The translations under genes were made by a program, and so were the position numbers. Below the pieces are notes generated by a model. The model was given only the letters and a program-made list of their open reading frames with translations. It did no database searches and was not told the origin of the DNA. DNA of 64,000 nucleotides from JACOND01 sp965202795 (lineage in GTDB: Bacteria > Bdellovibrionota > Bdellovibrionia > Bdellovibrionales > UBA1609): contig OZ241848.1 in assembly GCA_965202795.1 (NCBI GenBank), forward strand, positions 1,736,001-1,800,000. The letters are read 5' to 3'. This document shows positions 51,626-60,428 of this stretch, piece after piece (position 1 is the stretch's first letter; each line of letters starts with the position of its first letter).

Positions 51626-52867
51626 TCATTCAGCTTTGCCGTTTTGAGCGATCAATTTCTCTTGACTGTTGCTCTTGCCGTTTTTGAACTTGATAACTTC
51701 AGCTTCAGGCAGGCCGGTCACCTCAGAAATCAGAGAAATCTCCAAATTTTTCTGGAGCATGTTTAAAATGACCGCCCGGCGCTCTTCCTGGCGGCCCTCC
51801 TGGCGGCCCTCCTGGCGGCCTTCCTGGCGGCCTTCCTGGCGGCCCTTTTTCCTTTCCTTTTTTAATGGCTCTGAAAGCAGCATAACATGTTTCCCTCCCG
51901 TGATTTTTTCATCTATCTGTCTCACAACCTCCCAGTTAAATCTCGGATCAAATTTATGGATGTAATCCAGCGCTTTTTTGATTAAAGCCTTCCAATCCTT
52001 AAGGCTTAAATTCTCCCCCAAGCGCAAAAGCTTTCCAATAATCTCCTCAGCCCGCTTCCAATCCCCTTTCAAATCCCATATATATTTCAGGATAAACAAA
52101 GCGGGATGAGAAGTCAAGCCTCTGGCCCTCCCCTCATCCAGCTCCCTCAAATTCAGCAGAAAATAGCGGAAATTCAAAACATGCCCCTTTATTGCATCCC
52201 AAACCTCTGACGCCGCCTCCCCCAGGCTGTCTCGCAAAAACAGGCTCTGGCCGGGCTGGCTGTCAAAGCCGAGCGAAAGCGAGCCATGAAAGTCTGGAGA
52301 CAGCTCCCACTTTGGCTTCTTCCCGCTGTAGGCCAAAATCGGGACAATGGGCATCTTAAATTTCCGATAAGCCGAGGCCTGGTGATTCAAAAGGCTCTGG
52401 TGGATGTCCTTCCCCTGGTGGCTCCGATGCTCCAAAAGAAACAGCAGGCCCAGCCTGCCGCCGCCCTTTTTAATCTTCACAGAGCAGAAGATATCTGTCC
52501 GGCTCTCTCTCATCTCCCCGTCCAAAAAGGTCTCCATCCCGACCCTCAATGAGCTCCAGTCCAGCAGATCAAAGAGCTTTTTAGGGAGAGCAAGCTCAAA
52601 GATTTCAAGGCTGTATTTTTTTTGGGAAAAAACCTCCCGAAAAAAGGAGTCATGGGGCGGAATCCCAGCCCGGGCTTGTTTGTCTAGCCGTCCTTTCGGC
52701 CGTTCCCGCGCCTCCGCGGCATGGCAGGCCTGTCCAGAGGGCCGGCTTTTTGCTGTCCCGGCATCGCCTGCCCCGCCTCCGCTGTTTTTGCCCCGGCCTC
52801 CGCCAGCTTTGCCCCCTGATTTGTCTTTTTTTCTCTTTTTTCCCTTGCCGAAAATGTTTGCTTTCAT
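51626..52867 (-). CDS. Rpn-family nuclease/putative transposase, copy 3
   Basis: A 413-residue protein with ggagggac before the ATG. It has one palindrome-derived segment near the N terminus (SGQACHAAEARERPKGRLDK), then a core more diverged than copies 1 and 2 (HDSFFREVFSQKKYSLEIFE; SRTDIFCSVKIKKGGG; LLEHRSHQGKDIHQSLLNHQ). The C terminus carries five E-G-R-Q repeats (KKGRQEGRQEGRQEGRQEG) and LEISLISEVTGLPEAEVIKF. The E-G-R-Q repeats correspond to 12-bp DNA repeats (gcggccttcctg) that can change number freely. Confidence 0.8.
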   Translation of the reverse strand: MKANIFGKGKKRKKDKSGGKAGGGRGKNSGGGAGDAGTAKSRPSGQACHAAEARERPKGRLDKQARAGIPPHDSFFREVFSQKKYSLEIFELALPKKLFDLLDWSSLRVGMETFLDGEMRESRTDIFCSVKIKKGGGRLGLLFLLEHRSHQGKDIHQSLLNHQASAYRKFKMPIVPILAYSGKKPKWELSPDFHGSLSLGFDSQPGQSLFLRDSLGEAASEVWDAIKGHVLNFRYFLLNLRELDEGRARGLTSHPALFILKYIWDLKGDWKRAEEIIGKLLRLGENLSLKDWKALIKKALDYIHKFDPRFNWEVVRQIDEKITGGKHVMLLSEPLKKERKKGRQEGRQEGRQEGRQEGRQEERRAVILNMLQKNLEISLISEVTGLPEAEVIKFKNGKSNSQEKLIAQNGKAE

Positions 52868-53257
52868 GGCTGTCCCTCCTTTTTTTGGTTTTTGTCCGCC
52901 GCTTGCCCGCTGCCGCTAAAACCTCTGCTTGCAGCTTTTGCGCGCATAATATTTGTCATGCAAAAAACGATCCAGCCAAAATGCCCTCAAAACCCCGGTT
53001 TTGGGGGGTTTTGAGAAAAAAATATTCCATTTTGGCGCAAAAATATTCCATTTTGGAATATTTGCCGCGCTGCGTCAGGATTTTTCGGGGGCGGCAGATT
53101 CAGCAGGCTGTTTGCTGGGCCGGCCTGGCGGCCGCTCCCGGAAGGCTTTTCAGGGGGCGGGGGCTGTTGTTTAAGGGCTTGGGGTTAATTGCGGGGGCGG
53201 CAGGCGGCAGCGGAGGCTTCAGCAGCTGTCATTAACCGCGCGGGCGCATGCGGGCGG
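52868..53257. promoter_or_regulatory. Upstream region of Rpn cassette copy 3
   Basis: It is shared with 9600-10100: the ctcaaaaccccggttttggg hairpin at 52983-53012 and the aatattcca-ttt-tggaatatt palindrome at about 53042-53062. A dispersed palindrome (gggccggcctggcggccgct) follows at about 53117-53137. Confidence 0.5.
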
Positions 53258-53869
53258 TTAAACGGGGATGACTTCCTGGATTTCCGGGATCTCCTGTTTG
53301 AGGCGGCCCTCAATGCCATCCTTCAGGGTGTAGACTGAGCTGGGGCATCCTGAGCATGCCCCCTGAAGGCTTAAATAGACTTTTCCCTCCTCATAAGAGA
53401 CAAAGCCAATATAGCCCCCGTCCATGGCCACGGCGGGCTGGATTTCCCGCTCCAGTATTTGCTTGATTTTTTTGGCGGCGGGGGAATCCTCCGAAACGGG
53501 GCTTTCAGAGCTTCCGGCGGGGCTTTTGCCGTTTTTGGCAGCCCCCGCCAGGGCATCCTCTCCCTCCGGCCTGTCTGTCTTGGGCAGCAGGGCTTTTTCG
53601 CCCTTTTGCAAATGATCCCTGATCAAATCAGACAGAGGATCCCGGAGGATGTCCCAGTCCACCCACTCCTCCTTGGTGACTGTGACAAAGTTTTCCCCAA
53701 GAAAAACCGATTTTGCCCAGGGAAAACCGAGGATTTTTGCTGCCAGGGGGGAGCGGGCGGCCCCGGCCCTGTCTTTGATCTCAAGGGTTTCGGAGCAGAT
53801 GGGGGCGCTTGTGACAAATTTCAGGGACTGCGGGTTGGGCGTGTCCTCATAACTGACTTGAAGCTTCAT
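53258..53869 (-). CDS. Nfu-type iron-sulfur cluster carrier
   Basis: A 203-residue protein from ATG 53869. The N-terminal domain (YEDTPNPQSLKFVTSAPICS; ILGFPWAKSVFLGENFVTVT) is the Nfu_N fold. An Ala/Ser/Glu-rich linker joins it to the NifU C-terminal domain: ILEREIQPAVAMDGGYIGFV, then LQGACSGCPSSVYTLKDGIE, with Cys172 and Cys175 binding a bridging Fe-S cluster. Such proteins deliver 4Fe-4S clusters to target enzymes. No other isc/suf genes are adjacent. Confidence 0.85.
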   Translation of the reverse strand: MKLQVSYEDTPNPQSLKFVTSAPICSETLEIKDRAGAARSPLAAKILGFPWAKSVFLGENFVTVTKEEWVDWDILRDPLSDLIRDHLQKGEKALLPKTDRPEGEDALAGAAKNGKSPAGSSESPVSEDSPAAKKIKQILEREIQPAVAMDGGYIGFVSYEEGKVYLSLQGACSGCPSSVYTLKDGIEGRLKQEIPEIQEVIPV

Positions 53870-53937
53870 GGTTTTTTTCTCCAAAAAAAGGCTGTCCAAT
53901 AAAAACATGCCGCATGCCGGCCTGGATGTCAATGTTT

Positions 53938-53965
53938 GCCGGGCCGGCCTGGCAGCCGTTTCAGG
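53938..53965. repeat. Dispersed palindrome upstream of the Nfu gene
   Basis: gccgggccggcctggcagcc follows tgttt, as in other copies of the family. Confidence 0.6.
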
Positions 53966-53991
53966 CCTCTGCGGAGTGGCGGAGGGGTTGC

Positions 53992-54381
53992 TCAGCCGGT
54001 TTTTTTGAGGCTTTTTGCCTCTGGCAGGCTTCGGGCCGCGGCCCGATGAGAGTATTTTGAAAGATCAATGATTCCGGTAATTTCCTCATAAGTGCGGGTT
54101 TCCTTCCATTTCATCATCTGTTTGCGGGCCTTTTTGCAGAGAGAGCTTATCAGGCCGGGAATCATTTTCTCTGTTTCCCTGGCAAAAAAGATTTTTTTGT
54201 CTGAAAACACTTTTAGCTTTCCATGAAAGGCTTTTTCTGCCTCGCTGTAATCTATATTCAGAGAAATCCGCGAGTTATAAGGCGCCTGATTAAACAGGTT
54301 TGTCATTTTTTCCTTAATGGCTTTGTTTTGCTCCCTGCCGCATTTATAGTTTGTCATCTTTAAATCAAAATGTTTTAGCAT
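53992..54381 (-). CDS. HPF/RaiA-like ribosome-associated protein (tentative)
   Basis: The 129-residue protein starts at ATG 54381 after AGGAGGGAGC. The first ~95 residues follow the beta-alpha-beta-beta-beta-alpha pattern of ribosome hibernation factors: KHFDLKMTNYKCGREQNKAI, EKMTNLFNQAP, RISLNIDYSEAEKAFHGKLK and a basic end LCKKARKQMMKWKETRT. The basic C-terminal helix and size fit a short HPF, but the conserved D-x-Y-x-A-I-D is not clear, so an unrelated fold is possible. Confidence 0.4.
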   Translation of the reverse strand: MLKHFDLKMTNYKCGREQNKAIKEKMTNLFNQAPYNSRISLNIDYSEAEKAFHGKLKVFSDKKIFFARETEKMIPGLISSLCKKARKQMMKWKETRTYEEITGIIDLSKYSHRAAARSLPEAKSLKKTG

Positions 54382-55187
54382 GCTCCCTCCTTTTTTTTTT
54401 TTGGTTTTTTTTTCGGCTAAAACCGCCGCTTCATTCATTGTAGCAGGTTTTTTCAAGGCGCGGGGGTTTTTTTTCCGGGGATTTTAGAAAAAATCCAAAA
54501 AAATATGGCAAAATGCGCCGCCGCCCCCTTAACTGCCGGGGAAAAATCCAAAAAAACTGTCTCATTTTGAGAATTTGGGCTTGTCTGCCGGGCCGGCCTC
54601 GCAGCCGTTCCCGAGCCGCTGCAGAGTCACAAGCCCGTCCAGAGAGCGGCGGCTGTTTCGATGGGCAGCCTGGCGCCGGGGGCCTGGCGCCGGGGGCCGG
54701 GGGCCGGGGGCAAAGCTCAGGCGCGGGGGCCTGGCTCTTTTTAGAGGGCGCGCGCAGCTCTCCGGCGCAATCATCCTGTGAAAATTATTAAGGAGCCTGC
54801 AAAATGAGATAAAATGTATAAAAACAGGGGCAGGCGGGGATCATAGTCATTTTTTGATTCAGCCGGCGCCGGCATGCCGCCCCGCTCAGATTTGCAGGAC
54901 AGCGCGCAGCTTGACAGCGGGGGGGATATTGAGGAGATGCCCAAAGGCGAGAGAAATATTATGGAGATGCGAGTTTTGAATGGATGGGTGTTTTGCGCGC
55001 TTTGGCCGGCCGGCATGGAAACGCGGAGACGATCAAAGATTGCGCCAGGAATCAGAAAATCAGCAGCGCGGGCTGTAAAAAGCCGCGCTTTCAGCAATTG
55101 CGGATGTTTTGAGTTAGCTTATGCCGGCAAAGCCGGCTTGGCGCCCCGCGCATGGCCGCGGGGGGGCTTTATTGACGGGGAGGCGGT
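54382..55187. other. Intergenic region with palindromes and an IS200 remnant
   Basis: No intact gene is visible. Contents are a T-rich stretch, a palindrome (gggccggcctcgcagccgtt at about 54590) followed by cccgtccagagagc, a GC-rich tandem (ggcgccgggggcctggcgcc, ~54668) and a decayed IS200 transposase piece. Confidence 0.55.
54808..54940 (+). pseudogene. IS200/IS605 transposase remnant
   Basis: The stretch aggcggggatcatagtcatt then tttttgattcag and cagatttgcaggacagcg closely follows 7485-7575 of the first IS200 copy but has stops and substitutions. Only the HUH-motif region survives. Confidence 0.6.
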
Positions 55188-56261
55188 GTGATCGGACCTT
55201 GCCTGATGACCGGCCTCAAAGGCAAAGGCCTCACAAAGCCTGAACGAGAGCTTTTGAGCTTCCGCAAAGCCGCGGGGGTTATTTTGTTTCGCAGAAATTT
55301 GGAATCCCTCCGGCAAATCTATGAGCTTTGCCGCGAGATCAAATCCCTTTCCGATCCGCCCCCTTTGATTGGGATAGATATGGAGGGCGGGCCGGTCAAC
55401 AGGCTCTCTCATATTAAAGGGGCGCTGCCCTGGCCATCCGCCGAAGCTCTTGGAAAAATATCTCCTGAGGGGATTTTTCAGATTTCCAAAGCTCTTGGCC
55501 GGGAGCTTTCCGCCCTTGGCTTTGATATAAATTTTGCTCCTGTGGCTGATTGGCCCTCAAGGGAGAGCGATCTGCTGAAAGGCCGGACATTCAGCCGGTC
55601 AGCGGAGCTTGCGGAGCGGGCCGCCGGCGCCTTTGCCGAAGGGATTTTTGGGGGCGGAGCGCTCCCCTGCTTAAAGCACTTTCCAGGCCATGGAGGGGTC
55701 GGGGGGGATTCCCATAAAACCCTTCCGGCGGACCCGCGCTCCCTTGAGGCTCTAGCCCCGCAAATGCGGATTTTCCGCGGGATTCTCAGCCGGCGCCCCT
55801 TTCCTGTGATGACAGCTCATGTTGAGTTCCCCCGCATAGAAAGCGGCCCCGCCACATTCTCAAAAAGGCTTCTGAGAGGGGAGCTGAGGGGGAAGATGGG
55901 GTTTGAGGGGCTGATTGTTTCCGATGACATAGACATGGCGGCTCTTGAAAAATGGCCTGCGGGAGAGAGGGTTTTTCGCGCCCTGCGGGGCGGCTGTGAG
56001 CTGATTCTCTGCTGCCAGAGGGGGGAAACTCCGTTTGAGGCCATAGAGTTTTTTGAGCGGCAGAGTGAAAAGGCGCGGCCGCGCCTGTTTGCCGGGCCGG
56101 GCTGGCGCCCATTCCAGATGTTTTTGCGGGCCGCGGAGCGAAAGATTGCCGGCCTGAGAAATCAAAGAGCCTCTGTCCCTCAAATGCCTTGGGAGCGGGC
56201 GGAGCGGATCATCTCCTGCCCGGCGCATAAAGAGCTTTTCAGAACTTTTGGCTTTTTATAA
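55188..56261 (+). CDS. nagZ: Beta-N-acetylhexosaminidase NagZ (GH3)
   Basis: A 357-residue enzyme from GTG 55188 after GGGGAGG. GH3 signatures are clear: PPLIGIDMEGGPVNRLSH, LGFDINFAPVADWPS, LPCLKHFPGHGGVGGDSHKT (the K-H-F-P-G-H-G and D-S-H catalytic dyad loop) and GLIVSDDIDMAAL (nucleophile Asp). Usual NagZ has DQEGGRV; here it is DMEGGPV, which could alter substrate contact. NagZ removes GlcNAc from anhydro-muropeptides during peptidoglycan recycling in the cytoplasm. Near the C terminus LFAGPGWRPFQM is encoded by a copy of the dispersed palindrome (56088-56118). Confidence 0.85.
   Translation: MIGPCLMTGLKGKGLTKPERELLSFRKAAGVILFRRNLESLRQIYELCREIKSLSDPPPLIGIDMEGGPVNRLSHIKGALPWPSAEALGKISPEGIFQISKALGRELSALGFDINFAPVADWPSRESDLLKGRTFSRSAELAERAAGAFAEGIFGGGALPCLKHFPGHGGVGGDSHKTLPADPRSLEALAPQMRIFRGILSRRPFPVMTAHVEFPRIESGPATFSKRLLRGELRGKMGFEGLIVSDDIDMAALEKWPAGERVFRALRGGCELILCCQRGETPFEAIEFFERQSEKARPRLFAGPGWRPFQMFLRAAERKIAGLRNQRASVPQMPWERAERIISCPAHKELFRTFGFL
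56088..56118. repeat. Palindromic element inside nagZ
   Basis: tgtttgccgggccgggctgg plus cgcccattcc is a variant of the dispersed element, lying in frame in the C-terminal helical part of NagZ. Confidence 0.55.
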
Positions 56262-56352
56262 GCAGCCCCCGGGCCGCTCCAATAAAGCCATTTAAATGTT
56301 TCCAAAAATCTCCGATAAAGATAAAGCGGGCGGGGGAAATGCGGAGGAAGCC

Positions 56353-58047
56353 ATGAACAGCGCGAAGAAGCTGAAACTGTTTGTCTATCTTTCTTTTTTT
56401 GTTCATTTGGCCGGCGGGCTGGCCATTTATTTTTACTATCATCCCATTCGTTTTGCGCCAAAGGCTGCCGGAGAGCGGCAGGCGGCGGATCTTCTGCCTG
56501 ATGAGACAGGGCTTGCCGGGAAATCTCTCTCTGAGGATCCTCAAAGCGCCTCTCCAGGCGCCTTCAAGGCGGAGCCTTCATCTAGCTTAAGGGCCAGCCC
56601 CTCTGGGCAGCCGCCGGGACAGTCCAAGGCGCTTTCTTCAGTCAAAAGGCGGAAAAAAAGCCCAAAAACCCCGGCTCCCCCCGCAAAAAAAGCTGCTGTC
56701 TCTTTAGAAGAGCGGCAAACAGAGAGGCCGAAAAAGAAGCCAAAAAAGAGTCAGGCAAAAAAGGCCGGTCAAAAGAAAAAAAAGCGGCGGGCTGGCGCCT
56801 TAAGCGGCGAAAGCGCGCCCTCATCCTCTAAATCTGGCGGGGCGAAAGGCTTGTCTCTTGCTGCCGCCAAGGCAAAAAGCTCCGCTGGCCGGGATGAGCC
56901 TTCTGCGCCTGAAGCCGCAGCTGCCCCTCAAAAAGAGCCTGCGGGAGCAGCCTCTGCCTCTGAAGCGGGCGGGGCTGCCGGAGAGCCTCAGGCGGCTGAA
57001 GCGATGTCTCAAAAAGAGGCTGATGAGCTTTTAGACGCTGCGGAAGCTCTTGTTTCAGATAAAGGGCCGGAAAAATCAGCATCATCGGAAAAAATAAATC
57101 TAAACGGCCTTCAGCTGAAGGAGATTGACATTGATGGCCCGCGGGCCGGGGAGGCGCCCGCCGCAAAACCCGGCTCCAAAGCCAATGCCGCGCAAAAGGC
57201 TGCGGGGGGATCAGCCCAAAAATCATCCCAGCCCGCAGCAGCCTCTGCCGCGGCCCCCGCCCTGCCGGATCAAAAGAGCTTAAAAAAGCCGCGGCCTGAG
57301 CTAAAAAGCCCTGAGGGCGGGGCAAAGCCTAGATCTGCGGCCGGCGCGGCGGCTAAAAACTCAGTCTCTGCAGACTCTTCAAAAGCCGCGCTTCTGGCGG
57401 CGGACAAAATTCCAGAGGGCGCTGAGGAGCTTGCGGAGGAGGGAAAAGAGCAAAAAACGGCCCGCTTGGAGCTAAATGATGGCGCGGAGCTTGTGGAAAA
57501 GGAAAACCCCCGGCCCGCCGGCCGGAATCCTGACCGCGGCATGGACAATGATCTGGAAAACATGGAGCTTGTGGAGGAAGAGGGCGAAAAGGAGGCTGAA
57601 GAAAAAGAGGAGGCTGAAGAAGAGGAAGAGGGCGAAGATGAAGAAGATGAAGATGATGAAGGCGCTGCGGAGGAATCCGCCCCTGCAGCCTCCGGCCGGC
57701 CGGAGCCGCCCCCCCTTGCGGAAACAAAACCCGAAGCCAAGCCCCCATTCAGGGATTTTTCAGAGCTGAGGCAAAAGCGCGGCAACCCGCCCCTGGCCTA
57801 TCCCGAAATCGCCCGCCGGGAAAAAATGCAGGGCTCCGTGTCCGTGATTTATTTTGTGGGGCCGGGCGGGCTTGTGGATCAGATTCAGCTGAAAAACTCT
57901 TCAGGCCATGCCGGCCTGGACAACTTTGTTCTTAGAACTCTTGTCAGGTATAAGTTTTTGCCCGGCCAGGAGGGCTGGGTCAGCCACAAAGTGAATTTTC
58001 AGCTGGAAGGCGTGGAAAAAGAGCGCCTGCGGCTTCGCGAAAGATAA
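56353..58047 (+). CDS. TonB-family energy transducer with long low-complexity linker
   Basis: The 564-residue protein is assigned to ATG 56353, five bases after GGAGG; a longer frame from 56296 lacks a site. The N-terminal anchor is KLKLFVYLSFFVHLAGGLAI. Residues about 50-460 are an Ala/Lys/Ser/Glu-rich spacer with a run of acids (EEEEEGEDEEDEDDEG) where Pro-Lys/Glu repeats are usual. The C-terminal TonB domain is NPPLAYPEIARREKMQGSVS, then VGPGGLVDQIQLKNSSGHAG and LVRYKFLPG. TonB passes inner-membrane proton-motive force to outer-membrane transporters; ExbB/ExbD genes are not adjacent. It is followed by convergent radical SAM and barrel genes. Confidence 0.8.
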   Translation: MNSAKKLKLFVYLSFFVHLAGGLAIYFYYHPIRFAPKAAGERQAADLLPDETGLAGKSLSEDPQSASPGAFKAEPSSSLRASPSGQPPGQSKALSSVKRRKKSPKTPAPPAKKAAVSLEERQTERPKKKPKKSQAKKAGQKKKKRRAGALSGESAPSSSKSGGAKGLSLAAAKAKSSAGRDEPSAPEAAAAPQKEPAGAASASEAGGAAGEPQAAEAMSQKEADELLDAAEALVSDKGPEKSASSEKINLNGLQLKEIDIDGPRAGEAPAAKPGSKANAAQKAAGGSAQKSSQPAAASAAAPALPDQKSLKKPRPELKSPEGGAKPRSAAGAAAKNSVSADSSKAALLAADKIPEGAEELAEEGKEQKTARLELNDGAELVEKENPRPAGRNPDRGMDNDLENMELVEEEGEKEAEEKEEAEEEEEGEDEEDEDDEGAAEESAPAASGRPEPPPLAETKPEAKPPFRDFSELRQKRGNPPLAYPEIARREKMQGSVSVIYFVGPGGLVDQIQLKNSSGHAGLDNFVLRTLVRYKFLPGQEGWVSHKVNFQLEGVEKERLRLRER

Positions 58048-58095
58048 GCGCCGCGCCGGGCGCTGCCGCCCCCCCTCCCCCGCGCTTAAAGCGCC

Positions 58096-59382
58096 TTACA
58101 GCTCGCCTTTGAATTCTGGGAAGACTGAAAAAAAATCCTCCCCCCGCCATTTGTCAATCAGAAGAATATGCTTTTTCAGCCGGCCCCTCAGCTCCCGGAT
58201 TTTCGGGCTGTCCTCCAAAGAGGCTTCCAGCATATAAATCACAGCCCGCGCGCTGCCCGCCTCTGAAGGGAAAAGCCTCCCGGAGCCGGCCAGATCCTTC
58301 AGGCCCTCAATCGCCCGCCGCTTCAGCGGTTTTGGCAAAACAGTCAGGCTTTGGAAATCCGGCATGTGGACAATGTTGAGCGAAACCTCCGGCGCCTCCG
58401 GAGTCTGAAATTTTTTGGAGAGCTGTCTGGCAAAATCAATTATTTCCCCCAAATAAAGAGCGTTAAAAACAGAAACTGTGCAGAGTATATAGGGCCGGAG
58501 ATTCTTGTGTTTTTTTGCCATTTCCATAAGCCGCTCCATATTGCCTGCGATTTGCGCCCAGCGCGAGGGGGGTCTGAGCCAGCTGTTTTTTTCGCCAAAG
58601 GCGTCGATGCTGGCGCCAAACTCAATATCGGGGAATTGAAGCAGGCTTTCCATAAAGGCCGGCGGAAGTTTTGTGATGTTGGAGTTGAGCCGGATGGCGA
58701 TATGCCGGCAATCGCCGGTTTCTATAAAGCTCCCCAGGATTTTCAGCCATTCTTTCATCAAAGCCGGCTCGCCGCCGGAAATGTATAAAACCTTTAAATT
58801 CCCGGCGCTCTCCTTTATATCCCGAAAAAAAAGATCCGTTTTATGCCAGCCGCCGATCCGGCCCTGCTCAAAATTCGCAAAAAGAGTGTCAAGCCGCAGG
58901 CTGTCTTTTGGAAAGTCTTTGGAATGCCGCTCCAGCTCGCGGCGCCAGGCGGAGGAAAACAGCGGGCTGCAGGTCCGGCATTTTAAATTGCAGAGATTTC
59001 CCAGCCTCAAGTCCAGAAAGGAGGGGAGCTTGCGAATATGGCCGCTGTTTTGCCGGGCCTCTTCCAGAAGCGGCGCCGCGGCCTTTAAATATTTTTGATT
59101 GTCTAGAACGCGCTTGGATTTTTTGCCCGCCCGCTCCTCGCTCCAGCAGGCGCGGCAGATTTTCAGCTTTTCGCCGCGGAGCATTTTTTGGCGGATGGAT
59201 TTGATTTCCGCTGAGTTCCATATCTCCCTTAAGGAGTTTTCGCCAAGGCGGAGCGGCCGCCCGCCGCTGGTTTTTAAAATGGAATCCGAGGCGCAGCAGA
59301 TCCTGGCCGCGCCATCAGGCTTTGTGGAAAGATGCATGAACGGGAGGGCGCAAAGATTTTCGCGGACTCGGAGGGGAGGCAT
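58096..59382 (-). CDS. Twitch-type radical SAM protein
   Basis: The 428-residue protein has the CxxxCxxC cluster motif at Cys131, Cys135 and Cys138 (RLGNLCNLKCRTCSP), followed by VLYISGGEPALMKEWLKIL, the GGE motif for SAM binding. Unusually, the auxiliary Cys-rich part comes first: C11, C29-C30 (ARICCAS) and C76-x-x-C79 (KICRACWSEE), as in twitch/SPASM-like proteins. The order resembles radical SAM proteins described with N-terminal twitch domains. Substrate and partner are unknown. It lies two genes downstream of the barrel gene on the same strand with a 19-base gap. Confidence 0.8.
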   Translation of the reverse strand: MPPLRVRENLCALPFMHLSTKPDGAARICCASDSILKTSGGRPLRLGENSLREIWNSAEIKSIRQKMLRGEKLKICRACWSEERAGKKSKRVLDNQKYLKAAAPLLEEARQNSGHIRKLPSFLDLRLGNLCNLKCRTCSPLFSSAWRRELERHSKDFPKDSLRLDTLFANFEQGRIGGWHKTDLFFRDIKESAGNLKVLYISGGEPALMKEWLKILGSFIETGDCRHIAIRLNSNITKLPPAFMESLLQFPDIEFGASIDAFGEKNSWLRPPSRWAQIAGNMERLMEMAKKHKNLRPYILCTVSVFNALYLGEIIDFARQLSKKFQTPEAPEVSLNIVHMPDFQSLTVLPKPLKRRAIEGLKDLAGSGRLFPSEAGSARAVIYMLEASLEDSPKIRELRGRLKKHILLIDKWRGEDFFSVFPEFKGEL

Positions 59383-59401
59383 AAGGTTTTCCCTGGAATT
59401 T

Positions 59402-60271
59402 TTAAAAAACCAGTTTGGCGGCCATGGCGCGCTGCCAGCCGGAGCGGGATTTTTCCGCGCTGAAGTCTATTTTAAGCCTTGGGCCGTAAAAGGCAATGCC
59501 TCCGGAAAAAACAGCCTGGCTTTTATCAAAGCGCTTTGTCAGGGGCAGGGAGACCCCCCCCCGAAGAGCCAGAAATTTTTGAAAAATTGTCTCCGCCGCC
59601 GCTTTAAAAATCCAGCTCCCCTCTTCCTGGCGGCGGACAGCGTCCGCATACCCCTGAAACATATTCTCCCAGTTTAAACAAAGGCCAACAGACCCCTCCC
59701 GGCGGTTTCCCCTTTCGTTGACCAGAAGCTGGCGGGCGGCAAAGGAAAGCCCTATGTTTTTTTTCAGCCTGACAATGGCGCCGGCGTCTCCGTTCCAAAG
59801 CGGTTTGGCCCTGTCATGCTCTTTGAGCCTGTGGACGGCAATCCCCATGGAAAGCCATGGCGCCACAGCCCCCCCTATGCCGGCGCTGATCAGGCTCTCA
59901 TCGCTTTTCAGAAACTGGGAGGACCAAAGCCGGCTGTAGGTGAGGCTCATGGGGATGCCGGAGCTTGCGTCCATAAAGGACAGAAGGGCCATCTGCCGGC
60001 TGTTTTTTGAAGTGTAGGCCAGGGCAGACTTGGATCTTTTTTGAAATCCCAGGGCCGCCGGATTGAGAGTGTAGGAAAAGCCCTCTTTTAAAGCGGCGCT
60101 TCCAGCCCCCTGAAAGGCCAGATGCAGGGGAGGGGATGGGATGCTGCCCCTGTCCGCCGCCCGGGAAGCCCCCTCCCAGAAAAAAAAACCCAGAGAAAAA
60201 ACTCCCAAAAGATATCCCAGGGAAAAACCCCTCATGGGCAAAAGCGCGAGTCTTAAAAAAGAAGGCCTCAT
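59402..60271 (-). CDS. Outer-membrane beta-barrel-like protein
   Basis: The 289-residue protein is assigned to ATG 60271. A signal segment (PMRGFSLGYLLGVFSLGFFF) is followed by short alternating strands: HLAFQGAGSAALKEGFSYTL, NPAALGFQKRSKSALAYT, LSMGIAVHRLKEHDRAKPLW and KAVFSGGIAFYGPRLKIDFS-like ends. The N-P-A-A-L and terminal Phe (AAKLVF) are typical of PorV/OMPP1-like barrels. No ribosome-binding site is clear for the chosen start; ATG 60234 is an alternative. Confidence 0.6.
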   Translation of the reverse strand: MRPSFLRLALLPMRGFSLGYLLGVFSLGFFFWEGASRAADRGSIPSPPLHLAFQGAGSAALKEGFSYTLNPAALGFQKRSKSALAYTSKNSRQMALLSFMDASSGIPMSLTYSRLWSSQFLKSDESLISAGIGGAVAPWLSMGIAVHRLKEHDRAKPLWNGDAGAIVRLKKNIGLSFAARQLLVNERGNRREGSVGLCLNWENMFQGYADAVRRQEEGSWIFKAAAETIFQKFLALRGGVSLPLTKRFDKSQAVFSGGIAFYGPRLKIDFSAEKSRSGWQRAMAAKLVF

Positions 60272-60428
60272 TATCCGCAGTCTATACGGATCTAGCGGCG
60301 GCTGCCACAGGTTTTCACCCGGCGGGGGGTTTTTGGCGGAGCGCGCTGTTTTGCCATGCGCGGGGGCGGAGCTTTCCGCCGGGCATATTTGACAGACAAA
60401 TTCCAAAGACAGTGATAGACTGGGCTTT

